A stretch of 64,000 bases of DNA from Winogradskyella helgolandensis (GTDB lineage Bacteria; Bacteroidota; Bacteroidia; Flavobacteriales; Flavobacteriaceae). Within the stretch, counting starts at the first letter, position 1, and the number at the start of each line of letters is the position of its first letter. The position numbers were made by a program, and so were the translations under genes. Shown here piece after piece: positions 9,365 to 17,731 of the stretch. Where the stretch lies: assembly GCF_013404085.1 (NCBI RefSeq), contig NZ_JABFHO010000001.1, forward strand, positions 310,001 to 374,000. The letters are read 5' to 3'. The notes beneath the pieces were generated by a model. That model had not been told where the DNA came from and did no database searches. It was given only the letters and a program-made list of their open reading frames with translations.

Positions 9365-11041
9365 TTACTTTCTTTCTAATAGAACGACTTCAAAGTCTGT
9401 ATCTAAAATAATTTTTCCATTTTCTACAGTTGCTGTTTCTCCAGAATAGGCGTCACGAAGCATTACGCGTTCTTCAAAAACTTCAGAGACATCGATTACT
9501 TTTTTACCTTTTTCGAGATCTAAACCAACAACGACTAAATCTTTAAAATTTCCATTTTGGTAACTTCTATAAAAGTAATAAGGTTGTTCTGTAATCATTT
9601 GATGAGTTCCTGCTCCAATTGCAGGATGCTTAGCTCTAAATTGACCTAATTTTTTCCAATGCGATAAGACTTCTTTTGTTCGTTTTCGTTTAGCAATAGA
9701 ATCCCAATTCATCATTGAACGCAATGTCGCATCACCTTCCGTTCCTGGTACAACAAGTGAACGCGAAGATTCATCTCCATAATAAACTTGCGACGTTCCT
9801 GGTGACAACAATAGTTTATTAGCCGTTTCAAATGGTTTTTTTCTTTGGGCATCAAAAGGTTGACCATCATCATGCGAGCTTAAATAGTTTACGGTTCCGA
9901 AACCTTTTAATTCATCATGTAGAATGGCATTGTAATGCGTGAATAAATCTTCATAACCTTTGTCTTTTGAATTGTATTTGAACTCAAAATTTATCAAACT
10001 TTGAAAACTTGGTGGATCAAAATAATTGACTTTTCTGTCTCCAAAATCAAATTCCTGACCTGTACTAACTCCATAATTATAGACTTCACCAAGCAGATAA
10101 AAATTGTTATCATCTAACACTTGTTCAAGATTATTCTTTTTGTATTCGGCAAAGGCAAAATCACATTCCACTTTAAATTCCGTCCAAACATATTCTTCTA
10201 CATGTTTTACCGTATCTACTCTATAACCATCAACCCCAAATTCTGTGATGTAATCCGTCAGCCATTTCATGATGTAAAAACGAGGAGCTCTTGGATGGCC
10301 AGTACGTTCAAAAAATGCATCGAGCTCTTTAACTTCTTGTTCGTAACGCCCCTCTGCTTTCCACTTTTCTACTAATTGTGGTGGCAAGTCTACATTGTCA
10401 TTACTTTCCGTTCTAATATCTGGAAGATTAGCAACTAAGGTACAACTTACTGTATTTTCATAATTATCGTAAGAACATTGTTTATCAGTTCTCACCCATT
10501 CTCCTGGCCAAACCGGATCTTTATCAGTTACAGGTCCTGTGTGATTAATCACCGCGTCTAACACAATTCTAATACCTTTAGCATGTGCTTCTTTCACCAA
10601 TTCATGTAAATCTGCTTTGGTTCCAAAGTTGGGGTCAATCGCTGTCCAATCTTTGGTCCAATAGCCATGAAAACCATAAGTAACTCCTGTGCCTTCATTG
10701 GTTCCGCCATGAATTTGCTCAACAATTGGTGTCATCCAAATGGCGTTAATTCCTAAATCGGTAAAATACCCTTCTTTAATTTTTTGCGTAACACCCTTGA
10801 TGTCTCCTCCTTTAAACCCTCTGAGTTTAGCCGTTTCTTTGGTTCTGTCAAAATTAATATCGTTTGAAGGGTCAGCATTATTGAAACGATCTGTTAATAA
10901 GAAATAGAGATTTGCACCTTCCCAAACGAAAGGTGTTTCAATAGTTTGTTCTGTCTCTGCAACAGCAACCATGTGTTCCTTGTCCTTATTTTTACAGCTC
11001 AAAGTGATTAGTATAAAGGTGAATAAAAATAGTTTCTTCAT
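9365..11041 (-). CDS. GH13 alpha-amylase-family lipoprotein (MalS-like)
   Basis: Predicted alpha-1,4-glucan hydrolase on the periplasmic or outer membrane, 558 residues. The signal peptide ends in a lipobox (ITLSC, Cys about 16). The GH13 barrel shows LYFLLTDRFNN at the start, DAVINHTGPV (region I), the nucleophile Asp276 in VDGYRVDTVKH, the acid/base Glu319 in LLGEVYNYG, and the transition-state Asp in LSSHDDGQPFD. The Cys-containing insert around VRTDKQCSYDN recalls periplasmic MalS-type amylases, which is only a resemblance. It lies between palindrome copies 1 and 2 in the left-arm operon. Subfamily and product size cannot be assigned from sequence alone. Confidence 0.9.
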   Translation of the reverse strand: MKKLFLFTFILITLSCKNKDKEHMVAVAETEQTIETPFVWEGANLYFLLTDRFNNADPSNDINFDRTKETAKLRGFKGGDIKGVTQKIKEGYFTDLGINAIWMTPIVEQIHGGTNEGTGVTYGFHGYWTKDWTAIDPNFGTKADLHELVKEAHAKGIRIVLDAVINHTGPVTDKDPVWPGEWVRTDKQCSYDNYENTVSCTLVANLPDIRTESNDNVDLPPQLVEKWKAEGRYEQEVKELDAFFERTGHPRAPRFYIMKWLTDYITEFGVDGYRVDTVKHVEEYVWTEFKVECDFAFAEYKKNNLEQVLDDNNFYLLGEVYNYGVSTGQEFDFGDRKVNYFDPPSFQSLINFEFKYNSKDKGYEDLFTHYNAILHDELKGFGTVNYLSSHDDGQPFDAQRKKPFETANKLLLSPGTSQVYYGDESSRSLVVPGTEGDATLRSMMNWDSIAKRKRTKEVLSHWKKLGQFRAKHPAIGAGTHQMITEQPYYFYRSYQNGNFKDLVVVGLDLEKGKKVIDVSEVFEERVMLRDAYSGETATVENGKIILDTDFEVVLLERK

Positions 11042-11103
11042 GTTTTATAGTTTTAGACTTGCTAGGTTTTTAAAACCAACAAAGACTTATAATTTTTTTT
11101 AAT

Positions 11104-11154
11104 GACTTCTCGATACAAATTTGATCATACTTCGCAAATTCACTCGAAGTGACG
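11104..11154. repeat. Probable dispersed intergenic repeat fragment
   Basis: The 166-bp spacer between two GH13 genes carries a run starting GACTTCTCGATACAAATTTG and ending CACTCGAAGTGACG. From memory, this type of sequence recurs in intergenic regions of flavobacterial genomes. Within the window I find no second copy, so the assignment rests on recall. A decayed palindrome arm (AGACTTGCTAGGTTTTTAAA, from 11055) lies to its left. Confidence 0.35.
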
Positions 11155-11176
11155 ATTGATTATTTTATTATTGTGC

Positions 11177-11207
11177 GTCCTGCTAGGTTTGTAAAACCTG
11201 CTAGGAC
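11177..11207. repeat. Dispersed intergenic palindrome, copy 2
   Basis: The arms GTCCTGCTAGGTTT and AAACCTGCTAGGAC are separated by 3 nt. They are complementary except for three central positions, and the right arm ends directly at the stop codon of the GH13 gene (11208). Size and layout are the same as copy 1, with the AGGTTT/AAACCT core conserved. Confidence 0.65.
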
Positions 11208-13088
11208 TTAGTTAATTTTTAAAATAAACGACTCTAAAGGTTTGATATCAATTCTCACTTCAGCCTTACCATTTTCTACTTTTAATGTTGATGAATAAGC
11301 ATTATACAACTCGTCTTTTACCTCATATTCGCCACCTATAAGTCCTAATTTCTGAACCAAATCTTCTGGTAATTGCAATTCGAAGCCATAGGTGTTTTCT
11401 GCATTGAAATTTGAAATAATAATCAACTTCTCGTCGTCACTCCAACGTACAAATGACAATACTTTATCATTATACCATTCCGTATGTTGATGGTTGTAAT
11501 GTTGAATATCTTGATAGTCGCCCATCAAAGCCGAACTATTTATCGTAAAATTCAACAGTCGTTTATAAAAATCACGAAGTTCTTTTTCTGCTTCTGTGGA
11601 TTGCCCACCATCAAACTTTTTATCGTTTACCCAACGCACCTGACTAGGCACTGAACCATAATCAAAAATTGACGTTCTCGTTGGATCTCCAAAGCCTAAA
11701 TCTTCAGCGCCTGGTTCTCCGAATTCTTGACCAAAATAAATCATGGTTGGTGCTGTGGATGACGTTGCAGAAACGACCATTGCAGGTTTTCCTTTTTCTG
11801 CGCTTCCTGCAAAATCTGGACTTGCAATACGTTGCTCATCATGATTTTCTAAAAAGAGAAGCATGTTGTGCTCAATATCTCGTAAATCATCTAAAATTGG
11901 TGGCACATTATCTGTACTTCCATGCCCTTGCATCACATGTTTTAAGGTATCGTATAACTGAACTTTGTCATATAAATAATCCATTTTCCCTTTTCGGATG
12001 TAATCTCTATATAAACTTGGATTGTACACCTCCGCTAATAAAAACGCATCTGGATTTTCCATTTTTATAGCTGAATTCATATAACTCCAAAATTCAACTG
12101 GCACCATTTCTGCCATATCATAACGGAATCCATCCACGCCTTTTTCGGTCCAATACAAAGCGATCTCTTTGAATTTTATCCAAGAACTTGGAACTGTTTT
12201 ACCGTTCCAAAACTCGAAATGCTTTTTATAATCTTCATTATCAAAACCATCTGGTAACTCGTCAAAATCTTTTCTACCTTCTGGTGAAACTCCGTAATTA
12301 ACTTTTACCGTTTCGTACCAATCGTTGATGTCTGGTTGCGATGCTCTTGAGCCATTACCTGTCCATTTGGCTGGAACTTCTTCGAACTTACTATCTGCTA
12401 AAGGCTGTTGTTCTCCACCTAAAGGTTGGTAACCGTTTTTCCACTCTGGTACTTTAAAGGCTTCACCCGGATTGTAGTAAAAATTATTGTTAACGTCGTA
12501 AGTCTTAGTTTTATCATCGTCTGCACCAAAATCGGTTATCCCTTCAGGATTAGTTAAACTTTCGTAATTACGTGCCACGTGATTAGGAACGATATCTATA
12601 ATGACTTTTAATCCTGCGTTGTGAGAACGTTCAATTAAGGCTTCAAACTCTTCTAATCGGTTTTCAACATTGACTGCTAAATCTGGATTCACATTATAAT
12701 AATCCTTTACAGCATATGGTGAACCAGCTCTACCTTTTACGATATCTGGATCATCATTTGAGATGCCGAATTCCGTATAATCTGTAATGACATCGTGATG
12801 CGGCACTCCTGTATACCAAATATGTGTTACGCCTAAGTCCTTGATTTCTTTTAAGGCTTTATCCGTAAAATCGTTGAATTTCCCAACCCCATTTTCTTCT
12901 AAAGTTCCCCAAGGTTTGTTAGTCGTATTTGTGTTTCCGAATAGACGTGTAAAAACTTGATAAACGACTTCTTTTTTCTTCATTTGAGTTTTAATTTCTT
13001 TTGTTTTTGGCAACTCTTTTATGTCGTTTTTACAACTCATAAACACTGTAAAAACTAAAGCAATTAAGATAAGATTTTTTATGTGCAT
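11208..13088 (-). CDS. GH13 alpha-amylase-family lipoprotein
   Basis: This is a 626-residue GH13 glycosidase with a lipoprotein signal (VFMSC, Cys about 19). Catalytic elements are visible: DIVPNHVARNY (region I), nucleophile Asp324 in VDGFRYDMAEM, acid/base Glu353 in LLAEVYNPS, and FLENHDEQRI for the third carboxylate. A C-terminal beta-sandwich follows from about residue 540. It differs clearly from the neighbouring GH13 at 9365-11041, so the two are not a recent duplication and probably have different bond or length preferences. The start lies 4 bp after the stop of the GH31 gene, indicating translation in one operon. Exact specificity is unknown. Confidence 0.9.
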   Translation of the reverse strand: MHIKNLILIALVFTVFMSCKNDIKELPKTKEIKTQMKKKEVVYQVFTRLFGNTNTTNKPWGTLEENGVGKFNDFTDKALKEIKDLGVTHIWYTGVPHHDVITDYTEFGISNDDPDIVKGRAGSPYAVKDYYNVNPDLAVNVENRLEEFEALIERSHNAGLKVIIDIVPNHVARNYESLTNPEGITDFGADDDKTKTYDVNNNFYYNPGEAFKVPEWKNGYQPLGGEQQPLADSKFEEVPAKWTGNGSRASQPDINDWYETVKVNYGVSPEGRKDFDELPDGFDNEDYKKHFEFWNGKTVPSSWIKFKEIALYWTEKGVDGFRYDMAEMVPVEFWSYMNSAIKMENPDAFLLAEVYNPSLYRDYIRKGKMDYLYDKVQLYDTLKHVMQGHGSTDNVPPILDDLRDIEHNMLLFLENHDEQRIASPDFAGSAEKGKPAMVVSATSSTAPTMIYFGQEFGEPGAEDLGFGDPTRTSIFDYGSVPSQVRWVNDKKFDGGQSTEAEKELRDFYKRLLNFTINSSALMGDYQDIQHYNHQHTEWYNDKVLSFVRWSDDEKLIIISNFNAENTYGFELQLPEDLVQKLGLIGGEYEVKDELYNAYSSTLKVENGKAEVRIDIKPLESFILKIN

Positions 13089-13092
13089 TGCA

Positions 13093-15531
13093 TTATTTTT
13101 TTAGTTTGATTTTGATTAAAGAATGTTCCCTTGGATTGCGCTCAACTGGGATTTTAAGCACTTTTGAATTTTCATCCCATTCAAATCGACGACTTGGTCC
13201 AACAATCACGCTTTTTGGTTTTTTATCTAGTCCATGAATTAATAAATAAAATACGCGACCTTTTGTTTCAAGTTTTTCACCTATGGTATCGTTAATATTA
13301 AATTCTAATTGCCTTCCATTTTTAGTCATATCAAATGAAAGCAATTCATAATTTTTATTTTGAATTGGATTTGAAGACATCCCATTATCTGTATAAATTT
13401 GAGCTGAACTCGCAGTTACAGATTCATCATAGTAATAATGCACATGGTAATACGTATCCTTATAATCTAAGGTGGTTTGCACCAACTCAGCTTCCGGGAT
13501 AAAAGCACCAGCTCTAACATACGTCGGAATAGAATTTTCTTTGAGTTGAACCGTTTTTGTTTGTCCACCTTCAATTCTCTTATGAGTATAAAAATCGAAC
13601 CACACATTATCCTTCGGAAAATAAACCTCCTGCTCTCTTTTACCAGCTTCCAAAACAGGCGACACCAAAATATCATTTCCCCATAAATAAGTTTTTGAGT
13701 AATTGAATAATTCAGGGTTATCAGATTCTTCAAAAAATAATGGTCTCATCAACGGTTTCCCGGATTGGTTATTTTCATAAACCAAATTGTAATTGTAAGG
13801 CAATAATTTGTAACGTAATTCAATAGCTTGCTTTGCTAAAGCTTTTGCTTTCGTACTTCTAAAAATAGGCTCGCTAGGTACATCTTCTTGTGCATGTGGT
13901 CTAAAAATAGGATTGAACACACCATATTGCAACCAACGCACATACAATTCATCATCTAAATTATCTCCTGCAAATCCGCCTAAATCGGAATGCATATAAG
14001 CCAAACCTTGCATTCCCATTTGTAAGGCAATTTCTGGTTGAGATTGTAAACCTCCCCAAGTTCTATTCACATCTCCAGACCATGGAATCATACCATAGCG
14101 TTGTGAGCCAGAATATCCAGCACGCATTAAAATAAATGGTCTTGTGTTTGGGAAATCACGTTGATAACCTTCGTGAATTAACCGTGCCCAATCGTGACCA
14201 TAGATATTATGAACTTCGTCTGCAGAACCTGTGTGATGTTGTACCCAACTTGGATGTACTTCGGGTTCTCCTAAATCTCCCCAAATACCTGCAACTCCCA
14301 TATTGGCGATATCTTTATAAATATTCCAGAACCACTTTTCGCCTTCAGGTTTATAAATATCTATGAGTCCAGTGTTGCCAAAATAGAAATCGTATTTGGC
14401 AGGATTTCCGATAGAATCTTTAGCCAACACATCTTTTTCAACACCTTCATCCCATTTTTTAGACGTGGTTAAAACAAACGGTTCTGTGATGGTGATGGTT
14501 TTTACACCTTTATCATTTAGCCGTTTTACCATGCCTTCAAAATCTGGAAAGGAATCTCTAAACACTTCCAGATTTCCCATGGTGCCTTTTAAGTCTTTTC
14601 CGAACCAATATAAATCGAGAATAATGGCATCGACGGGAATTTCTTCTTCTTTAAATTTAGCGATGGTCATTTCTACTTCTTCCTGAGAATGGTATCCGAA
14701 ACGGCTTGAAAAATTCCCCAACGCCCAACGTGGTAACATAGGTTGCTTTCCGGTTAAGTCGGTGTAATTATTAGTAATGTCGTACCAAGAATCTCCGACA
14801 ATCACTTGATATGTTTTTCTGCCAGAAATGGTTTCGTACTTTAAGGTATTATCCCCTTTGCTATCTAAATCTAAAAAACCGATAGGTGCGTTGTCGAAGT
14901 GAATCATGTACTTGTTAGACGACAACACAATTGGTAATGTAAAGTTCATTAATTCACTGTGTGTTTCATAACCGTAATGTGCTCTATTGTATAATTGCAA
15001 ACGGTGTCCACGACGGTTCATTCCTAAAGCCCTTGCGCCTCCTCCGTATAAAACTTCATCTTTGGTAAGATTGAATTCTATAGTTTCTAGACTGTCGTTT
15101 TTAACGTAACCTGCTTTTTCGGAAATAATTGGTTTGCCTTTATAATAATAAGATATTTGAAAAGGTTGTTTTTGGATATCAATTTGCACCCCTTCAGTTA
15201 ACAAAACAATATTATTTTCATCTTCTTTAAACTCCTTTAAATAATCTGTACCATTGAAAATCATATCTCCATGCGCTGAAACCATATGCTTCATGTTTTC
15301 GGGTTTTAAAGTAACAGCATGAGAAATAGGTTTTAATTTTTCACCTATAGGAATGAAAGTTGTTTCTATAATAGATGGATTATAAATTAAGAATTGATAA
15401 GTTCCATCACTTACTTCTATTTCAACCGTAAAGTCTGTTTTCTTTACACTTTTGAACTTTCTTTCCTCGTTTTGAGCAGTGATTGAAATCGCAAATATTA
15501 AACTTATGATTAAGAAAATATATTTTTTCAT
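13093..15531 (-). CDS. GH31 family alpha-glucosidase, secreted
   Basis: GH31 enzymes release glucose from alpha-linked oligosaccharides by a retaining mechanism. The 812 residues begin with a Sec signal peptide ending ITAQ. An N-terminal beta-sandwich follows, then the barrel with AIILDLYWFGKDLKG, nucleophile Asp419 in GIWGDLGEPE, and acid/base Asp487 in PWSGDVNRTW. The family hallmark HSDLGGFAG comes shortly after, and C-terminal beta domains end the protein. Length is normal. No lipobox is seen, so it is likely soluble in the periplasm. It sits between the SusA-like GH13 (79-bp spacer with a palindrome) and another GH13 (4-bp gap). Activity on alpha-1,4 versus alpha-1,6 bonds cannot be decided here. 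Confidence 0.92.
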   Translation of the reverse strand: MKKYIFLIISLIFAISITAQNEERKFKSVKKTDFTVEIEVSDGTYQFLIYNPSIIETTFIPIGEKLKPISHAVTLKPENMKHMVSAHGDMIFNGTDYLKEFKEDENNIVLLTEGVQIDIQKQPFQISYYYKGKPIISEKAGYVKNDSLETIEFNLTKDEVLYGGGARALGMNRRGHRLQLYNRAHYGYETHSELMNFTLPIVLSSNKYMIHFDNAPIGFLDLDSKGDNTLKYETISGRKTYQVIVGDSWYDITNNYTDLTGKQPMLPRWALGNFSSRFGYHSQEEVEMTIAKFKEEEIPVDAIILDLYWFGKDLKGTMGNLEVFRDSFPDFEGMVKRLNDKGVKTITITEPFVLTTSKKWDEGVEKDVLAKDSIGNPAKYDFYFGNTGLIDIYKPEGEKWFWNIYKDIANMGVAGIWGDLGEPEVHPSWVQHHTGSADEVHNIYGHDWARLIHEGYQRDFPNTRPFILMRAGYSGSQRYGMIPWSGDVNRTWGGLQSQPEIALQMGMQGLAYMHSDLGGFAGDNLDDELYVRWLQYGVFNPIFRPHAQEDVPSEPIFRSTKAKALAKQAIELRYKLLPYNYNLVYENNQSGKPLMRPLFFEESDNPELFNYSKTYLWGNDILVSPVLEAGKREQEVYFPKDNVWFDFYTHKRIEGGQTKTVQLKENSIPTYVRAGAFIPEAELVQTTLDYKDTYYHVHYYYDESVTASSAQIYTDNGMSSNPIQNKNYELLSFDMTKNGRQLEFNINDTIGEKLETKGRVFYLLIHGLDKKPKSVIVGPSRRFEWDENSKVLKIPVERNPREHSLIKIKLKK

Positions 15532-15544
15532 ATTTAGCTTTTAT

Positions 15545-15573
15545 ACCTACAAGGTTTTTGAAACCTTGCAGGA
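15545..15573. repeat. Dispersed intergenic palindrome, copy 3
   Basis: CCTACAAGGTTT and AAACCTTGCAGG form arms with one mismatch around a TTG centre in the spacer between the GH31 and SusA-like genes. A further half-copy (AGACCTGTTAAGTCTT) lies about 25 bp on, just before the stop of the SusA-like gene. The AAGGTTT/AAACCTT core is shared with copies 1 and 4. Confidence 0.65.
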
Positions 15574-15610
15574 TATGTTTAATTCAACTTTTTAGACCTG
15601 TTAAGTCTTT

Positions 15611-17551
15611 TTAAAATTTAGTAGTCAATATTAAACTGCCTTTAGTAGGTAAAGACAGACTATTATTCCAAATTAGTGTTTCATCGGAAATGATATTTTT
15701 CAACGTTTTTCCGTTAAGTTCTAATTCTTGAAACCGTTCCAAACCGAGTTCTATCGGATTCTCATTTTTATTAATCACATGAACAATAGTTTCATTTTCA
15801 AAAATCCTGGCTAAAACATAAACTCCATCTTGTGGTGCAAAATGTACCGTTTTACCATTGTGAATGGCTTCACTCGTTTTTCTGTAATTCAATATTTTTT
15901 TGAGAAAAGACTGTATCTCTTTTTGAGCATCTGAAAGTCCTTCCCCTGTAAAAGCATTAATTGTATCACCTTCCCATCCGCCAGGGAAATCAGTTCTTAT
16001 TAACCCATGGTCTCCAGGATTATCAAAATCGTCCATTAAGATTTCAGTTCCGTAGTAAATTTGTGGAATTCTTGGTAGCATTAATAAATAGCTCAGTGCC
16101 ATTTTCGTGTTCGCAACATCACCATTAAATTCTGTAAAAATCCGACTCTTATCATGATTATCTAAAAATGCCATAATATCTTTTGGTGATGCATACGCAA
16201 AATCATTAGCTAAACCCTCATACATTTTTACGAGTCCTTGATCCCAAGATTCTTCTTCATTTAGTGCATCAACTATATTTTTTTGCATGGCAAAATCCAT
16301 AGTTGATTTTAAGTTAGATTCGTAGCCATCTTTATTTTTCTGACCGTCTTGCCAATACCCAATTAACAATGGATTATAACTCCATTCTTCTCCTACGATT
16401 GAAAAATTAGGATATTCAGTCATGATCGCTCCTGCCCAATAACTCATAAATGTTTTGTCTGAATACGGATAGGTGTCTTGACGAATGCCTCCTAAACCTA
16501 AAGTTTCTACCCACCAAATACTATTCTGAATAATATAGTTGGCCATAAACGGATTACGTTGATTTAAATCTGGCATACCAGATACAAACCAACCATCTGC
16601 CATTTCCTGATGATCTTTTTTAGACGCATAAGGATCTTGATTTGTAGTCCGTCTGTGATTGGAGGTTTTAGTCACTTTCCAATCCCAATTATCAATATTC
16701 TCTTCGTATAATTCTTGGTAATTAACCCAATCTTTAAAAGGTAAATCTTTCATCCACCAATGCTCCAAACCACAATGATTAGCGACTTGATCCATGATGA
16801 GTTTCATATCTCGCGATCTTAAATCATCAGCTAATTTTCGGTATTCATCTAAGGTCCCAAACCGAGGATCTACGTTATAGAAATCCGTCATCGCATAACC
16901 ATGATATGAGCCACTTGGCATATCGTTAATTACAACTGGACAAGGCCAAACCGCTGTAAAGCCTAAATCATCAATATAATCTAAGTGATTAGTGATGCCT
17001 TGAATATCTCCACCATGTCTAGCATAATCGTTCGTTCTATCGATACCTTGTTGAAGTAATCCTTCGACGCTATCATTTTGAGGATTGGCATTCGCAAAAC
17101 GATCTGGTGTGATTAAATAAATGGCATCTGAACTATTGAACCCAATGAAATCCTCAGCTGATTTTTCGCGTGATTTTAGTTCGTAAGTTTGAATTAATTC
17201 TGAACCGTCTTCGCGCTGAAATGTAATATTAAATTGTCCTGCTTTTGCGGTTTCCGAAATCTCTAAATCTAGGAAAAGATAATTTGGACTGTCTGCTTGA
17301 TGAACTTTAGTTATAGAAACACCTTGATAAGACATTTTAGGTGTCGCATTTCCAATATTTGGATGCTTTACCAATAATTGTAAGTCTTGATTTTTGAAGC
17401 CAATCCACCAATTTGGCGGTTCAACACGTTGAATGTCGTTTCTAATTTCTGTGATGGTTTCGAAAACGACTTTCTCTTCTGAAGTCGTTTTTTTGCATGA
17501 AAACACAGTTGTAACGAGCAAAACTATTAGGATTTGTTTTAGTGCTTTCAT
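15611..17551 (-). CDS. GH13 neopullulanase/cyclomaltodextrinase-type enzyme, SusA-like lipoprotein
   Basis: SusA-type neopullulanases cut maltodextrins and pullulan in the periplasm. The 646-residue product has a lipobox (TVFSC, Cys about 19). An N-terminal cyclomaltodextrinase-type beta-sandwich follows (about 35-130, starting VEPPNWWIGFKN). The GH13 barrel carries TPDRFANANP, the nucleophile Asp359 in GGIRQDTYPY, acid/base Glu388 in IVGEEWS, and FLDNHDKSRI. The GGIRQDTYPY form of region II is characteristic of the SusA group. It lies downstream of the GH65 gene across a 180-bp spacer filled with repeats, so it may have reduced read-through or a separate promoter. Confidence 0.92.
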   Translation of the reverse strand: MKALKQILIVLLVTTVFSCKKTTSEEKVVFETITEIRNDIQRVEPPNWWIGFKNQDLQLLVKHPNIGNATPKMSYQGVSITKVHQADSPNYLFLDLEISETAKAGQFNITFQREDGSELIQTYELKSREKSAEDFIGFNSSDAIYLITPDRFANANPQNDSVEGLLQQGIDRTNDYARHGGDIQGITNHLDYIDDLGFTAVWPCPVVINDMPSGSYHGYAMTDFYNVDPRFGTLDEYRKLADDLRSRDMKLIMDQVANHCGLEHWWMKDLPFKDWVNYQELYEENIDNWDWKVTKTSNHRRTTNQDPYASKKDHQEMADGWFVSGMPDLNQRNPFMANYIIQNSIWWVETLGLGGIRQDTYPYSDKTFMSYWAGAIMTEYPNFSIVGEEWSYNPLLIGYWQDGQKNKDGYESNLKSTMDFAMQKNIVDALNEEESWDQGLVKMYEGLANDFAYASPKDIMAFLDNHDKSRIFTEFNGDVANTKMALSYLLMLPRIPQIYYGTEILMDDFDNPGDHGLIRTDFPGGWEGDTINAFTGEGLSDAQKEIQSFLKKILNYRKTSEAIHNGKTVHFAPQDGVYVLARIFENETIVHVINKNENPIELGLERFQELELNGKTLKNIISDETLIWNNSLSLPTKGSLILTTKF

Positions 17552-17579
17552 TTTATTTATACTATTATTACTTTACATC

Positions 17580-17600
17580 AAAGGTTTTTGAAACGTTGGT
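17580..17600. repeat. Dispersed intergenic palindrome, decayed copy 4
   Basis: AAAGGTTTTTGAAACGTTGG, 30 bp upstream of the SusA-like start, keeps the core of copy 3 (AAGGTTTTTGAAAC) with one arm eroded. It is listed because it completes the pattern of one copy per long spacer in this operon. Confidence 0.45.
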
Positions 17601-17634
17601 ATTTGGAAGAGTATTTTCGTTTTTATTATGTCTT

Positions 17635-17715
17635 ACACCCCTAAAGTCCCCTCAAGGGGACAATCCTTTGATTCAACTGAGTGGAATGTCCACCTTGAGC
17701 GGACTTTAGGGGTGT
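17635..17715. repeat. 81-bp inverted-repeat element (REP/MITE-like)
   Basis: The left arm is 17635-17657 (ACACCCCTAAAGTCC, then CCTCAAGG). The right arm is 17693-17715 (CCTTGAGC, then GGACTTTAGGGGTGT). They are reverse complements at 22 of 23 positions around a 35-nt centre. The left arm contains a further perfect hairpin (GTCCCC-TCAA-GGGGAC, 17646-17661). It lies between the GH65 and SusA-like genes, just downstream of the GH65 stop (17732). The GC-rich arms stand out in this AT-rich spacer. A non-autonomous mobile element is the simplest reading; it may also attenuate transcription between the two genes. Confidence 0.75.
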
Positions 17716-17731
17716 TTTTATTAAAATTTAA

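Noticed and set aside
11669..12070. 133-codon plus-strand frame
   Set aside because: It lies wholly antisense within a well-supported GH13 gene with intact catalytic motifs.
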